In this document: positions 1-8,542 of the stretch, piece after piece
Layout: the number at the start of each line of letters is the position of its first letter
Position numbering within the stretch: position 1 is the stretch's first letter
Assembly: GCA_945883845.1 (NCBI GenBank)
Contig: CAMCYI010000011.1
Span: 62,001 to 126,000, forward strand
DNA length: 64,000 nt
Direction of reading: 5' to 3'
DNA from: Bacteriovorax stolpii
GTDB lineage: Bacteria; Bdellovibrionota; Bacteriovoracia; Bacteriovoracales; Bacteriovoracaceae
The notes under the pieces: generated by a model
The model's input: the letters and a program-made list of their open reading frames with translations, nothing else
What the model was told of the DNA's origin: nothing
The model's database searches: none
Made by a program: the position numbers and the translations under genes

Positions 1-571
1 TGAATTTGAGCTCAGCTAAACTTTCTTCAAAGTACGGACCTTCGACCAGGCCATTCAGCACTGAACTTCTACTCACAAAAATAAAATATCCCGGATCATT
101 CAATCCGCGCATCAGATAAATGTCATAGTATATGCGATCAACGACATCCTGAGATCCTTGTCCCTCGACTCGAATCACCTCTTGAAAATGTTCCTGGATC
201 TCACTGTCCCGGAAGAGCACTCGTGAATCGGTCTCAAAAACCACGTCCATATCAAATTCAATTTTCTCGAGATCGAATTTTTCTTTCAGTAGTTCATCGA
301 GCGGTTTGTTCTGGTGATCATCGATGTATTGATAAACCGCGAACCAGTCGTAGCGAGTGTCGGTGCGTTCGAATTTTATTGAGTGAAGGTTTTGTTCGGT
401 GATGCTCCACCAGTTTGGAATTGTCAGTTTTAGGTCTCCAAACTCCACATGATAGGAGTCTTCGACGAATGTTGAGTTTTCTTGTCCGATAATATGGAGA
501 GTATAAAAGAGACCGGCCACAATCGTGAACAGTATGAGCCAATCCCAATAATGATTCGAAAAAATATCCAT
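1..571 (-). CDS. Membrane-anchored protein of unknown function (3' part cut by window edge)
   Basis: An open frame on the minus strand starts with ATG at 571 and runs off the left edge without a stop, giving 190 visible codons. The N-terminus has a hydrophobic stretch at about residues 11-30 (WLILFTIVAGLFYTLHII), which looks like one membrane anchor. The rest is soluble and acidic, rich in Asp, Glu, Tyr and Phe, and is probably periplasmic. I recognise no catalytic motif. It is divergent from the glycine-rich secreted gene at 775. The sequence is coding-like throughout, with no internal stops, so I am fairly sure it is a gene, but its function is unknown. Confidence 0.75.
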   Translation of the reverse strand, partial: MDIFSNHYWDWLILFTIVAGLFYTLHIIGQENSTFVEDSYHVEFGDLKLTIPNWWSITEQNLHSIKFERTDTRYDWFAVYQYIDDHQNKPLDELLKEKFDLEKIEFDMDVVFETDSRVLFRDSEIQEHFQEVIRVEGQGSQDVVDRIYYDIYLMRGLNDPGYFIFVSRSSVLNGLVEGPYFEESLAELKF

Positions 572-733
572 AACAGCCTGAGATTACAGTACGCGGAATG
601 AACTTTCTAGTCGTATAAAAGCTAAAGTCTTAAGGGGTTATCACCGATAGGGAACTGACGTGACACTTGCGTTTGGACTTTTTTGCCTAACGTAGTGCCG
701 TTTAGATGATTTGTTATGATGTTAAATAGGAAT

Positions 734-751
734 TTCTCCCATATGGGGGAA
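734..751. promoter_or_regulatory. Small hairpin in the leader of the glycine-rich gene
   Basis: A 7-bp stem (734-740 with 745-751, one G-T pair) encloses an ATAT loop and lies about 14 bases before the AGGA ribosome-binding site at 765-768. It could be a leader structure or operator. There is no direct evidence of function. Confidence 0.25.
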
Positions 752-774
752 TTAATAATCGGGCAGGACATATG

Positions 775-2997
775 ATGAAATTTATCCCTCTCTTTTTCGG
801 ACTCGTTCTTTCTCTGGGAGCGTTCGCGGATCAAAACTCCGATCGAATGAATAAGAGTAATGAGCAGATCATCGCCGACTGCCGCGCCGAGGGGGGAATG
901 TACATCGAGTATAAAGAGACCACTCCCGCCGTGTGTGAGTATAACGGATGTGGATACGCTGGTGCCAACAGTGGCTGGCGCTACGATGGTGACAACGAGC
1001 GTGTGACAAGTGGCTGTGACATGGCAAGGCTTCGCCAGCTCGCAAAAGACAAATACATCAGTGACATCAGAGAACGTCAGCGTCAGCTCGATGAAGAAGC
1101 AAGACGTGTTGGCCAGATCGGATCGACGACGAATGGTGAGAGACAAGGTTCAGCAGCTGGCGGTGGACAGCCCGGTTCAGCAGCTGGCGGTGGACAGCCT
1201 GGTTCAGCAGCTGGCGGTGGACAGCCTGGTTCAGCAGCCGGTGGTGGAAATCCTGGTTCGGCAGCAGGCGGAGCAATTCCTCCGGGGCCTGGTACAACTG
1301 GTGCCACAATCATTACTTCAAGTACAACTTCAACTCAGATTGGTCCTGACGATCTTATCTGTAGAACATTGTCTGGTGACCTCGCTGTAGGCCCACGTCA
1401 TGTTTGTTACAACGCTTGTAAGCCTGTTCGCTCAATCCTCGGATTGTTCGGAAGAAAGAAAGCGGATCTCGAAAGAAAATCATGTGTCGAGTGTCTCATT
1501 GGTCAGGGTTACGACTTTGATGATGAAACAAGACGCCGCGCTGGTGTTCGCATTATTCCAGGTGTTCAGATGAGAGTTTGTTACGATTCAGCGGGCCGCG
1601 AGGTTTCTCGTGTTGGTGTGAACGCTACTTGTCCGGTTACTGGTGGAGTTACTGGTGGAGTTGCTGGTGGTGTTACTATCATTCGCGGTGGAAATCCTGG
1701 TGGCACTGGTCCAGGAACAGGCACAGGTGTAACGGTCACTACTTCTCCGGGCGGAACAGGAACTACGCTTCCTCCTTTCTGTCAGACTGCTCACTACAAC
1801 AGAGCTTCGTGTGAAAGATGGTATGCAAGTCAAGGTCGCTTCGCTTGTGCTTCTGGTTCAACATCATGTCCGGTTGATCAGGGTGGAGTTTACATTCGCG
1901 GTTCAGGCTCAGATGGTTGTGTGGACTGTGCTCGTCGCAGAAGCAGTCGTGGTAGCAGCACACTTGAAGGTATCGCAGGCATCATCGGCGCTCTCGCTCC
2001 GATCGGTATAGCAGGACTTCAGACTTACGGTTCAATCAGAACTGCACGAATCGGTGCGGATGCTTATAAGTATGGTGTTGAGCAGTGTCAGCTGGGAGTT
2101 CAAAACTACCTGGCCTACGGTCAAGCGAATGAACTTCCAGGGGTCACACCTCAGGAATTTACAGGGATGAATCGTTGTAATGGTGGTGGTTACGGTGCCT
2201 ACGGTGGTCTCGGATACGGTGGGATCGGTGGTCTCATGGGTCAGGGTTACTCACCTGGATTTATCGGCGGATCTATGGGTCCTTACGGTGGTTATAATCC
2301 ATACGGCGGAGTGGGCGGCGGTGGATACATCGGCGGCGTAGCTGGCGGCGGTGGTTACCCTCAAGGTGGACTCATCGGTGGTGGACTTATTAACGGAATT
2401 TCTCTTGCTCAAGGTTCTATCGGCGGCGGGATGATCTCTGGCGGATATCCTGGGTACGCTTCAGGCGGATATGCTCAGGGCGGATACGCGATGGGTGGAT
2501 ATAACGGTATGGCCGCTGGTGGATACATCAATGGCGGCGGATACATTAACGGTGGCGGATACAACGGAATGCAAGGTATGCAGATGGGTGGATTCGCACA
2601 AGGCGGATTCGCACAAGGCGGTCTGATCAATGGTGGAATCCAGGGCTTCTCTATGGGTGCTCAAGGTGGATACAACATGGGTGGCTACAATGGTTACGCA
2701 CAAGGTGGATTCGCACAAGGTGGATACAATGGATTCGCTCAAGGCGGATACGCAGCTGGTGGATATGCTCAAGGTGGTTTCGCACAGGGCGGATATGCAC
2801 AGGGCGGATATGCAGCCGGCGGATTTGCTGGTGGATACCAGTCTCAGATGTACAGCGCTCAGGCAGCTAACCGCGATGCTTATCTTCAGCAACAAGGTGC
2901 TCAGTATCAGATGAGTGCTATGGGTGGAGCTGCTGCTTACAACCCTTACTCAGTCGGTATGCAGGGATCAATTGGTCTCTCAGGATTTGGATTCTAA
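775..2997 (+). CDS. Large secreted glycine-rich repeat protein
   Basis: This is a protein of 740 residues. Two ATGs occur at 772 and 775; the AGGA at 765-768 is spaced better for 775. A signal peptide is clear (MKFIPLFFGLVLSLGAFA). An N-terminal Cys-containing region is followed by four tandem GSAAGGGQP-type nonapeptides (from about residue 125) and then by a Cys-rich middle (about residues 195-390) with GGVTGGVAGG stretches. The last third is almost wholly Gly, Tyr, Ala, Gln, Phe and Asn in GGY/AQGGF/INGG repeats. Such composition suggests a flexible, possibly self-associating surface or extracellular protein. I know no named family. A bidirectional terminator follows. The minus-strand frames across the repeats are by-products of the biased codon pattern. 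Confidence 0.85.
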   Translation: MKFIPLFFGLVLSLGAFADQNSDRMNKSNEQIIADCRAEGGMYIEYKETTPAVCEYNGCGYAGANSGWRYDGDNERVTSGCDMARLRQLAKDKYISDIRERQRQLDEEARRVGQIGSTTNGERQGSAAGGGQPGSAAGGGQPGSAAGGGQPGSAAGGGNPGSAAGGAIPPGPGTTGATIITSSTTSTQIGPDDLICRTLSGDLAVGPRHVCYNACKPVRSILGLFGRKKADLERKSCVECLIGQGYDFDDETRRRAGVRIIPGVQMRVCYDSAGREVSRVGVNATCPVTGGVTGGVAGGVTIIRGGNPGGTGPGTGTGVTVTTSPGGTGTTLPPFCQTAHYNRASCERWYASQGRFACASGSTSCPVDQGGVYIRGSGSDGCVDCARRRSSRGSSTLEGIAGIIGALAPIGIAGLQTYGSIRTARIGADAYKYGVEQCQLGVQNYLAYGQANELPGVTPQEFTGMNRCNGGGYGAYGGLGYGGIGGLMGQGYSPGFIGGSMGPYGGYNPYGGVGGGGYIGGVAGGGGYPQGGLIGGGLINGISLAQGSIGGGMISGGYPGYASGGYAQGGYAMGGYNGMAAGGYINGGGYINGGGYNGMQGMQMGGFAQGGFAQGGLINGGIQGFSMGAQGGYNMGGYNGYAQGGFAQGGYNGFAQGGYAAGGYAQGGFAQGGYAQGGYAAGGFAGGYQSQMYSAQAANRDAYLQQQGAQYQMSAMGGAAAYNPYSVGMQGSIGLSGFGF
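1147..1272 (+). repeat. In-frame 27-bp tandem repeat
   Basis: Four near-identical 27-bp units, at 1147, 1174, 1201 and 1228, are followed by a partial fifth at 1255. Each encodes Gly-Ser-Ala-Ala-Gly-Gly-Gly-Gln/Asn-Pro. The first three units are almost identical at the DNA level, while the later ones drift. This pattern fits recent expansion by slippage or recombination, so copy number may vary between strains. Confidence 0.9.
2170..2850 (+). repeat. Degenerate glycine-rich coding repeats (GGY/AQGGF)
   Basis: The DNA is built from irregular 12-24 bp units of the type GCA-CAA-GGT/C-GGA-TTC/TAC, encoding AQGGF, AQGGY, AAGGY and INGGG. Units are not strictly tandem. The array makes up the C-terminal third of the secreted protein. 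Confidence 0.8.
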
Positions 2998-3016
2998 AAA
3001 CTAAGTCTCAGACATA

Positions 3017-3049
3017 AAAAAAAAGGGAGCTGAAAAGCTCCCTTTTTTT
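3017..3049. terminator. Bidirectional Rho-independent terminator
   Basis: The stem GGGAGCT (3025-3031) pairs with AGCTCCC (3036-3042) around a GAAA loop. It is flanked by an A-run on the left and a T-run on the right. It serves both the glycine-rich gene (+) and the zinc-ribbon gene (-), which converge here. Confidence 0.9.
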
Positions 3050-3068
3050 ATGACATCAATTTTTTAAA

Positions 3069-3491
3069 TTAAGCAGTTTTGTTGTGCACGAGAGTTTTGA
3101 TCTCGTGACGGAAGATGACTTCGATTTTATCATCTACAACTTTTTCTACGATGCCCGGGCCGAACTTCGAGTGATCAATGATGTCACCCTGATGAAACTT
3201 TGAGTCCATCGCGTACGGAGTTGATTTCTTTTTTGTGCTCGACATTTTTTCCATCCAGAGATCAGAAACAGAAATCACTTTTGAAGGAGTTCTGGTGGTT
3301 TTTTTTGTTCTTGTTTTGTTTTGCTTTGACGACGTCGAAGGATCTTTAAAAGATTGAATCGTAGCACAAGTATTACACTTAACTTTCGCTATAGATTTGA
3401 CGTCTTTCATGGCGACAATAGTGTGACCAAGGTTGAGTTTGCATTTTGTGCAATACGAGAGCACATCTTTGCCAACCGTTAACTGAGACAT
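3069..3491 (-). CDS. Zinc-ribbon protein with C-terminal DUF3553/Tudor-like domain
   Basis: This protein has 140 residues. Two CxxC pairs (C14/C17 and C39/C42) form a zinc ribbon. A Lys/Thr/Ser-rich linker (about 50-95) follows. The C-terminus (about 98-138) has the pattern GDIIDHSKFGPGIVEKV, then a beta-rich stretch ending in KTLVH. That resembles the small domain (DUF3553) at the C-terminus of UvrD/PcrA helicases, which contacts RNA polymerase. A role around transcription or DNA repair is inferred. An AAGGA ribosome-binding site precedes ATG 3491. It is divergent from uvrC. Confidence 0.75.
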   Translation of the reverse strand: MSQLTVGKDVLSYCTKCKLNLGHTIVAMKDVKSIAKVKCNTCATIQSFKDPSTSSKQNKTRTKKTTRTPSKVISVSDLWMEKMSSTKKKSTPYAMDSKFHQGDIIDHSKFGPGIVEKVVDDKIEVIFRHEIKTLVHNKTA

Positions 3492-3546
3492 ATTTATCCT
3501 TTTGACTTATATTAGTGAAGACCTGTGATGGTATTGAAGCCTACCT

Positions 3547-3575
3547 ATTATAGCCATTCTGACAGGTAACGTAAA
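3547..3575 (-). promoter_or_regulatory. Predicted sigma-70-type promoter for the zinc-ribbon gene
   Basis: On the minus strand a perfect TATAAT (3552-3547) lies 17 bases after TTTACG (3575-3570), a 4/6 match to the -35 consensus. The start of transcription would fall near 3540, about 50 bases before the ATG. Confidence 0.5.
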
Positions 3576-3586
3576 GCAAACTCCCT

Positions 3587-5482
3587 ATGAAGAAGACCGA
3601 CGAGCTCCTATCAAAGGCCAATACTCTTCCGCAGCAACCCGGTTGCTACCTTATGCGGGACAAGAATGGTCGGGTGATCTACGTCGGAAAAGCAAAAAAA
3701 CTCAAATCGCGGGTCGTTTCTTATTTCAATCAGTCGGCCAAAGGCTTGAAGACTGAGTACATGGTGGGTCATGTCGATCATTTCGATTTTATGATCACTC
3801 ATTCTGACGCTGAAAGCTTTGTTCTCGAAAACAATCTCATTAAAGAACACTCGCCGAAATACAACATCCGGCTTCGCGACGATAAGAGTTATCCCTATGT
3901 CCAGGTTGATTGGACGGAGGATTTTCCCCGTCTCGAATACGTTCGCCGGCCGAAAAAAGGGAAGGGCAAAGAACTCTTCGGTCCCTACCCACCAGGCTCT
4001 CAGATATCTATGATCATGCGTGTCCTTACCAAGTCGTTCATGCTCAGGGATTGCTCGCTGACTGAGTTCCGGTCCCGTAAGACACCTTGCCTTCTTTACC
4101 AGATGAAACAGTGCTCAGCGCCCTGTGTGGGCTACAGAAACAAGGAAGAATACGAAGGGGACCTCAGCACGGCCGTAGGTTTTTTTCAGGGCCCGGTGAA
4201 GGCCAAGAGAGCTCTCCATAAACTAAATGAGCGCATGGAAGCATATGCTGAAGCCGAAGAATTTGAGATGGCCGCTGTTATCCGTGATCACATCCAGCTT
4301 CTGGGCGACTTTCTGAACAAGTCATACGATCAAAAAGTGGAAAGTATCCAGACCGATAAAAACATCGACGTCTGGTCGTACTGGAACGGCCCGGAAGAAG
4401 TGGATATTTCCGTTTACATGGTCAGATCAGGGATGCTTCTGGGAAATAAAAACTTCAACTTTGTGAAAGGGGAGCTTATCGAGGAACTCGATGAAGAAAT
4501 TCTCCAGAAAGTTATGCAGTACTATTCAGATCCTGAAGAGATGACTCCGGACATGATCGTTCTTGATTTCGAAGAGAATGAAATCATCGATGTTACAGAA
4601 GCTTTGAAAACATTCGGTGACATGAAAGTCCTTAGCGGCCTGTCGAAAAAATATTATCCACTCACGCAGATGGCCCGCAAGCACGCAGAAGAATCTCAGC
4701 GCGTGCGGATCGCAAATTCTGAAAGTGTGTACATGGGCCTTAATAAGCTCAAGGAACTTCTCAACATGAGAGAGCGTCCTCGGATTCTTGAGTGCTATGA
4801 CGTTGCCATCTGGCAGGGCCAGTCGCCGACAGCTTCACAAGTAGTGTTCGAAGAAGGAAAAGCGAATAAGCGCAAGTATCGCTACTACCATCTGGAAACC
4901 AGGCCCGAAGGTAATAACGATTTTGCGATGATGAGAGAAGTGATTACGCGACGTCTTGATAATGGTGATCTTCCTGACGTACTTGTCATTGATGGTGGCA
5001 TTGCCCAGGTGAATACGGTGACAGCAGTTCTTAAAGAACTCAACGTCGAACTCTGTGTTGTGGGAATTGCAAAATCAAAAGATCTCACGAGTGGGGATTA
5101 CAGTGCAGAAAAAATTGTACGTTCAGAAGAACGTCTCATTATTCCGGGCAGGTCAAATCCCTACATCCTGACAAAGTGTCCGCCTTTGTTTAAAATTATT
5201 GTTTCGATGAGAGATGAAGCACATCGATTTTCGCGGAAGTTACATCACAAGGCAGAATCAAAACGAGTTCTTTCTACGTGGCTTGATGAAGTGAAGGGTC
5301 TTGGTGAAGAAACGAAGAAAAAAATTTTGAGTCAGTTGTCGATGTCGAAAGAAGAGCTGGGAGAGTTTACTGTGAATGATCTTGTGAACTATTTCGGCAT
5401 AAAAAATCCCCAGGCAAAAGCACTTTGGGCGCATCTGCATGGGGATGTTAAAAGTGACGTTGTTAATTCAGAACGTGAATGA
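3587..5482 (+). CDS. uvrC: Excinuclease ABC subunit C (UvrC)
   Basis: UvrC makes both incisions in nucleotide excision repair after UvrAB damage recognition. The 631-residue length is normal for the family. An N-terminal GIY-YIG domain is visible (G19-C-Y21 and Y32-V-G34). Four cysteines (C156, C168, C176, C180) match the metal/Fe-S cluster spacing of the family. A UVR domain for UvrB binding lies at about 206-240, then the RNase H-like nuclease (ECYDVAIWQGQ, VIDGGIAQV, RDEAHRF) and a C-terminal helix-hairpin-helix (VKGLGEETKKKIL). The motif usually reading DISH is DVAI here. No strong ribosome-binding site precedes ATG 3587. The 3' end overlaps the convergent zinc-ribbon gene by about 20 bases. 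Confidence 0.97.
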   Translation: MKKTDELLSKANTLPQQPGCYLMRDKNGRVIYVGKAKKLKSRVVSYFNQSAKGLKTEYMVGHVDHFDFMITHSDAESFVLENNLIKEHSPKYNIRLRDDKSYPYVQVDWTEDFPRLEYVRRPKKGKGKELFGPYPPGSQISMIMRVLTKSFMLRDCSLTEFRSRKTPCLLYQMKQCSAPCVGYRNKEEYEGDLSTAVGFFQGPVKAKRALHKLNERMEAYAEAEEFEMAAVIRDHIQLLGDFLNKSYDQKVESIQTDKNIDVWSYWNGPEEVDISVYMVRSGMLLGNKNFNFVKGELIEELDEEILQKVMQYYSDPEEMTPDMIVLDFEENEIIDVTEALKTFGDMKVLSGLSKKYYPLTQMARKHAEESQRVRIANSESVYMGLNKLKELLNMRERPRILECYDVAIWQGQSPTASQVVFEEGKANKRKYRYYHLETRPEGNNDFAMMREVITRRLDNGDLPDVLVIDGGIAQVNTVTAVLKELNVELCVVGIAKSKDLTSGDYSAEKIVRSEERLIIPGRSNPYILTKCPPLFKIIVSMRDEAHRFSRKLHHKAESKRVLSTWLDEVKGLGEETKKKILSQLSMSKEELGEFTVNDLVNYFGIKNPQAKALWAHLHGDVKSDVVNSERE

Positions 5483-5672
5483 CCCTGCGATTTCCACAAC
5501 CACAGTCCATGCAGCGGGCCGTTTCCTGAACGAGAAGATTCTTGTAATCCGGCATGTGGGAAAGAAGCAGTTTTGAACCGCAAACTTTGCACTCATCCAT
5601 AGTCTTTTTGACCTGTGATGCATCTCCAAAGTACTCTTCAAAACTTTCAAACTTAAAATCGATGTCAGACAT
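5463..5672 (-). CDS. Small zinc-ribbon protein
   Basis: This is a protein of 69 residues. The N-terminal 25 residues are acidic; the rest holds C28-x2-C31 and C54-x2-C57-x-C59, a zinc-ribbon pattern. The family is not one I can name. The ATG at 5672 is preceded by AGGAG (minus strand) at good spacing. Its stop codon lies inside the last codons of uvrC on the other strand. A DNA/RNA-binding or regulatory role is possible but not shown. Confidence 0.75.
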   Translation of the reverse strand: MSDIDFKFESFEEYFGDASQVKKTMDECKVCGSKLLLSHMPDYKNLLVQETARCMDCGCGNRRVIHVLN

Positions 5673-5778
5673 AGTTTCTCCTAAAGGTTCTGACTATCCT
5701 TTCGGCGCTTAATCTAAAGGGTTTAAGAGAATTTACGGCTAGGAAAGTTCGTCCTGTTTATGCTAAAACAGAGGGAAT

Positions 5779-6606
5779 ATGGATGAAGTTTTTAAGAAAA
5801 AATTAGCAGATCTTCGCTCTCCGGCGGCTCCGCGCACATTTGCGGAAGCCTTGCTCAAACCAGGTCTCTGGTCGCTGACCCCCATGCCAAAACCAGCTCC
5901 GACAGTTGTTAAAATCCACGAAGAATACTCTGAAAAAATTCAGGTCATAGAATCTCTCGAACGCTTTGCTCAGGAGAAAGTAAAAGACTCTGAGAAGGGC
6001 ATTTTTGAAGTTCCAGGTGGCGAAATTGTCATCAAGGCCGACGACAGCTGGAAAGATGTGCCGGTCGCTTCAGACCTCGAGGAACTCAAAGGCTTCATGA
6101 GCCTTGATGAAGAAGACGTGCGGGTCCTGTTAAACGGAAAGACGGCCGGAAAAGTAAGGGTACTTTTTGTCACCGAAAGTTCGCATAAGATAGAGGGAGA
6201 GAAAACAGGCTTTCAGAAAGAAATCGCTCTCTGTTTTCCGAGCAGAACAGTCGAGTTCTTTGAGAAGATTGTGGCCGGTATGAAGTTCATTCCATCGGAA
6301 GTTGTTCTTTATCCGATCGAGAAAGATGAACAGTTGCTCTCCGACGATATTATGGCCCTCGCAAATTACTTCAAGCCTTCTGTCATTATTACTCTCGGGG
6401 CGAAGGCAGCTCATGGATTACTTAACAATAATGATCGACTACAGCTTTTTCAGGGACAGTTTTTCAAGCGCACACTGAGTGAAGGTCAACTTGTCACCAT
6501 CGTCCCGCTCTTTCATCCCACGATTTTTGAGAATAATCCCAACATGAAAAAGAGCACCTGGGAACACATGCAAAAAATAATGGCCTACATCAAAAATCTC
6601 CCATGA
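5779..6606 (+). CDS. Uracil-DNA-glycosylase-superfamily-like protein
   Basis: This protein has 275 residues. The first ~120 residues are Pro-rich then acidic and of unknown fold. The C-terminal part looks like a UDG fold of the family 4/5 type: a strand VRVLFVTES (127-134) where a GEAPG loop normally sits, KPSVIITLGAKAAHGLL, and the motif FHPTIFENNPNMKKSTW (from F245, H246, P247), close to the family HPS/T-N-P-x(4-5)-W loop. The usual N-terminal Gly-Glu-x-Pro-Gly motif and the four Fe-S cysteines are absent, so activity on uracil is uncertain. The ribosome-binding site GAGGGAAT precedes the ATG closely. Confidence 0.7.
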   Translation: MDEVFKKKLADLRSPAAPRTFAEALLKPGLWSLTPMPKPAPTVVKIHEEYSEKIQVIESLERFAQEKVKDSEKGIFEVPGGEIVIKADDSWKDVPVASDLEELKGFMSLDEEDVRVLLNGKTAGKVRVLFVTESSHKIEGEKTGFQKEIALCFPSRTVEFFEKIVAGMKFIPSEVVLYPIEKDEQLLSDDIMALANYFKPSVIITLGAKAAHGLLNNNDRLQLFQGQFFKRTLSEGQLVTIVPLFHPTIFENNPNMKKSTWEHMQKIMAYIKNLP

Positions 6607-6669
6607 TTTTCGTTCAGTTTATGAGTAAAATATCTGAGAGTTTCAGGATTTCCACGGACAAGGGAATAC

Positions 6670-7815
6670 GTGTTCAAAACAGGACGTTACATTTTAGCAG
6701 GGCTTCTCGTGACGCCGGCGTTCGCCGCTGTACCGACGGTTAAAGTCCTCATCGCCAGATCCCTTGATCACGTTGTGGTTGAAGGAACCGATCTCACCAA
6801 AACAATTCATACCCAAAAACGTTCTGAGAGTTATGTTGGAAGAAAGAAAATTTCATTCAACTGTGCTCCTTCAAAAGCGTTTTCCGGTCGGTTTCCTAAA
6901 AATGCACTTCTTGTTGCTTCTTTGAGTTCTCCCACTGGTCTCGTGTCATGGGGAAAAAATAAATATCAGGGAGAACTCCAGCTTCTGACGAATCCCGGTC
7001 AAGAGCGTTGCGACCTCGTGAACCGCATTTCACTCGAAGATTACATCAAGACTTTGCTTTCAAAAGAAATGAACGGCACGTGGCCCGTTGAAGCTCTCAA
7101 AGCTCAGGCGGTAGCTGCAAGGACATATGCATTCGATCGTCTTAAACACGATGGCAACGTTCAGCTTGAGCAGGAAAAACTTTATCATCTCGAGTCTTCT
7201 GAAAAAGACCAGGTTTCCGGAACTTTTTTTGATGTAACTGCGAAAACACTTCAGGCATCGAAAGAGACTGAAGGTGAAATCCTCGTTGGTCCATCAGGCC
7301 GCGTGACTCCGGCGTTCTTCCACTCTAAGTGCGGTGGAAAAACTCTGCGTCCTGATCAGGTCTGGGGTGGAGTTGAAGAGGGCTATCGTTCTGTGAACTG
7401 CACATTCTGTCAGAAGACAGGGATGCGTGACTGGAACTATAAAGTTCATAATCAAAAAATGACGTCGATGATCGACCAGGTTTTGAAGAAATACTATTCT
7501 GAAAAACTCCAGGCAGGTCAGTTGAAAGTGATGCCTGACACTCTGGAAAATTCTGAGATCAGACTTTATGCCGGTGACAGACTTCACATCATCAAAAAAT
7601 CCTACATCAGAAATATGGCAGGCAGACAGTTGCTTCCTTCAAATAATTTTACGATCTCCATGCAGAATGGTGAGTTCCTCGCCAAAGGCCATGGTTACGG
7701 TCATGGTGTAGGACTCTGCCAGCTCGGCGCGCTTGAACTGGCGAAACGCGGATATGATTATCGCCAGATTCTTTCCTTCTACTTTCCTCGTCACCGGATG
7801 AAGAAAGTCTATTGA
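6670..7815 (+). CDS. SpoIID/LytB-domain secreted protein (putative lytic transglycosylase)
   Basis: This has 381 residues, with a GTG start preceded by AAGGGA. A signal peptide (ILAGLLVTPAFA) is followed by the SpoIID domain. The family catalytic Glu is in SKEMNGTWPVEALKAQAVAA (E133), and the C-terminal GHGYGHGVGLCQLGA motif is present. In sporulating bacteria SpoIID cleaves glycan strands lacking stem peptides, so its substrate arises from amidase action. Here the next gene is just such an amidase, nearly overlapping, so the pair probably works on the same peptidoglycan. In a predator this could be self wall remodelling or prey wall digestion; the sequence does not decide. Confidence 0.9.
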   Translation: MFKTGRYILAGLLVTPAFAAVPTVKVLIARSLDHVVVEGTDLTKTIHTQKRSESYVGRKKISFNCAPSKAFSGRFPKNALLVASLSSPTGLVSWGKNKYQGELQLLTNPGQERCDLVNRISLEDYIKTLLSKEMNGTWPVEALKAQAVAARTYAFDRLKHDGNVQLEQEKLYHLESSEKDQVSGTFFDVTAKTLQASKETEGEILVGPSGRVTPAFFHSKCGGKTLRPDQVWGGVEEGYRSVNCTFCQKTGMRDWNYKVHNQKMTSMIDQVLKKYYSEKLQAGQLKVMPDTLENSEIRLYAGDRLHIIKKSYIRNMAGRQLLPSNNFTISMQNGEFLAKGHGYGHGVGLCQLGALELAKRGYDYRQILSFYFPRHRMKKVY

Positions 7816-7817
7816 TC

Positions 7818-8540
7818 ATGAAGTCAGTGTTTTTTCTCCTCTCATTCTTTGTCTTCAGCGCTCAGGCGAAAGTCGTTCTCATTGATCCGGGCCACGGAGG
7901 AGAGGAAGTTGGAGCGATAGGTTTTCTGGATGCGAAGAAAACAAGAAAGCTTCATGAGAAAGATCTTTCTCTGAGACTCGCTAAAAAAATAAAAGATAAT
8001 CTGGCGAAAGAAACATCTTCTTATCTCACCCGCAGTCTTGACCGTACAGTTTCGCTGCAAGAAAGAGCAGACCTTGCTGACCTCGTGAAAGCGGATCTTT
8101 TTCTTTCCATCCATTTCAATTCCTCAACGAATCGCCAGAGCCACGGCTTCGAACTTTACTATCTTGATAACAACTCCAACGTTGGATCGCACAAGATTGA
8201 AAAAGCAGAAAATCTTAACCTCAAAGGCGAAGAGCTGATCGTTAATCAGATCCTTGTGGACCTTGTGGTCCAGCAAACGGTTTCCCATTCCCGGGAACTC
8301 GCCAGTGTGGTCCATGAAAAAGTCAGGCCAATTTTAAAGGAACATAAAATCCAGGATCGCGGAGTGAAGCGCGGACTTTTCTACGTTCTCGCTCTGTCAA
8401 AAAGACCGGGGCTTCTGGTGGAAGTTGGGTTTATTTCGAATGAAAATGAATTGAAGAAAATGAATCAGGACAGATTTCTTTCTGACATGGCCCGCGCGAT
8501 TTCCGCGGGAGTTATCGCTCACATAAAATCCGGAAAATAA
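7818..8540 (+). CDS. N-acetylmuramoyl-L-alanine amidase (Amidase_3 family)
   Basis: This zinc amidase (240 residues) removes stem peptides from MurNAc in the periplasm. The frame could open at TTG 7812, but ATG 7818 gives a standard signal peptide (MKSVFFLLSFFVFSAQA). Zinc ligands are visible as H26 in DPGHGG, E47 in LHEKDLSL and H99 in LSIHFNSS; the catalytic Glu is E202 in LVEVGF. A short insertion carries YYLDNNSNVGSHK. It is translationally linked to the SpoIID gene, two bases after that stop. An imperfect hairpin follows. Confidence 0.93.
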   Translation: MKSVFFLLSFFVFSAQAKVVLIDPGHGGEEVGAIGFLDAKKTRKLHEKDLSLRLAKKIKDNLAKETSSYLTRSLDRTVSLQERADLADLVKADLFLSIHFNSSTNRQSHGFELYYLDNNSNVGSHKIEKAENLNLKGEELIVNQILVDLVVQQTVSHSRELASVVHEKVRPILKEHKIQDRGVKRGLFYVLALSKRPGLLVEVGFISNENELKKMNQDRFLSDMARAISAGVIAHIKSGK

Positions 8541-8542
8541 AA

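Noticed and set aside
622..1146. 174-residue minus-strand open frame at the start of the glycine-rich gene
   Set aside because: It is antisense to the signal peptide and repeat region, has no ribosome-binding site and no recognisable domain.
1147..1272. Possible CRISPR-like repeat array
   Set aside because: Units are contiguous, in frame and without spacers; they are coding repeats.
2461..2895. 144-residue minus-strand open frame across the repeats
   Set aside because: It is a by-product of the repeated codons of the Gly-rich gene; its product is a Ser/Thr/Leu/Cys repeat.
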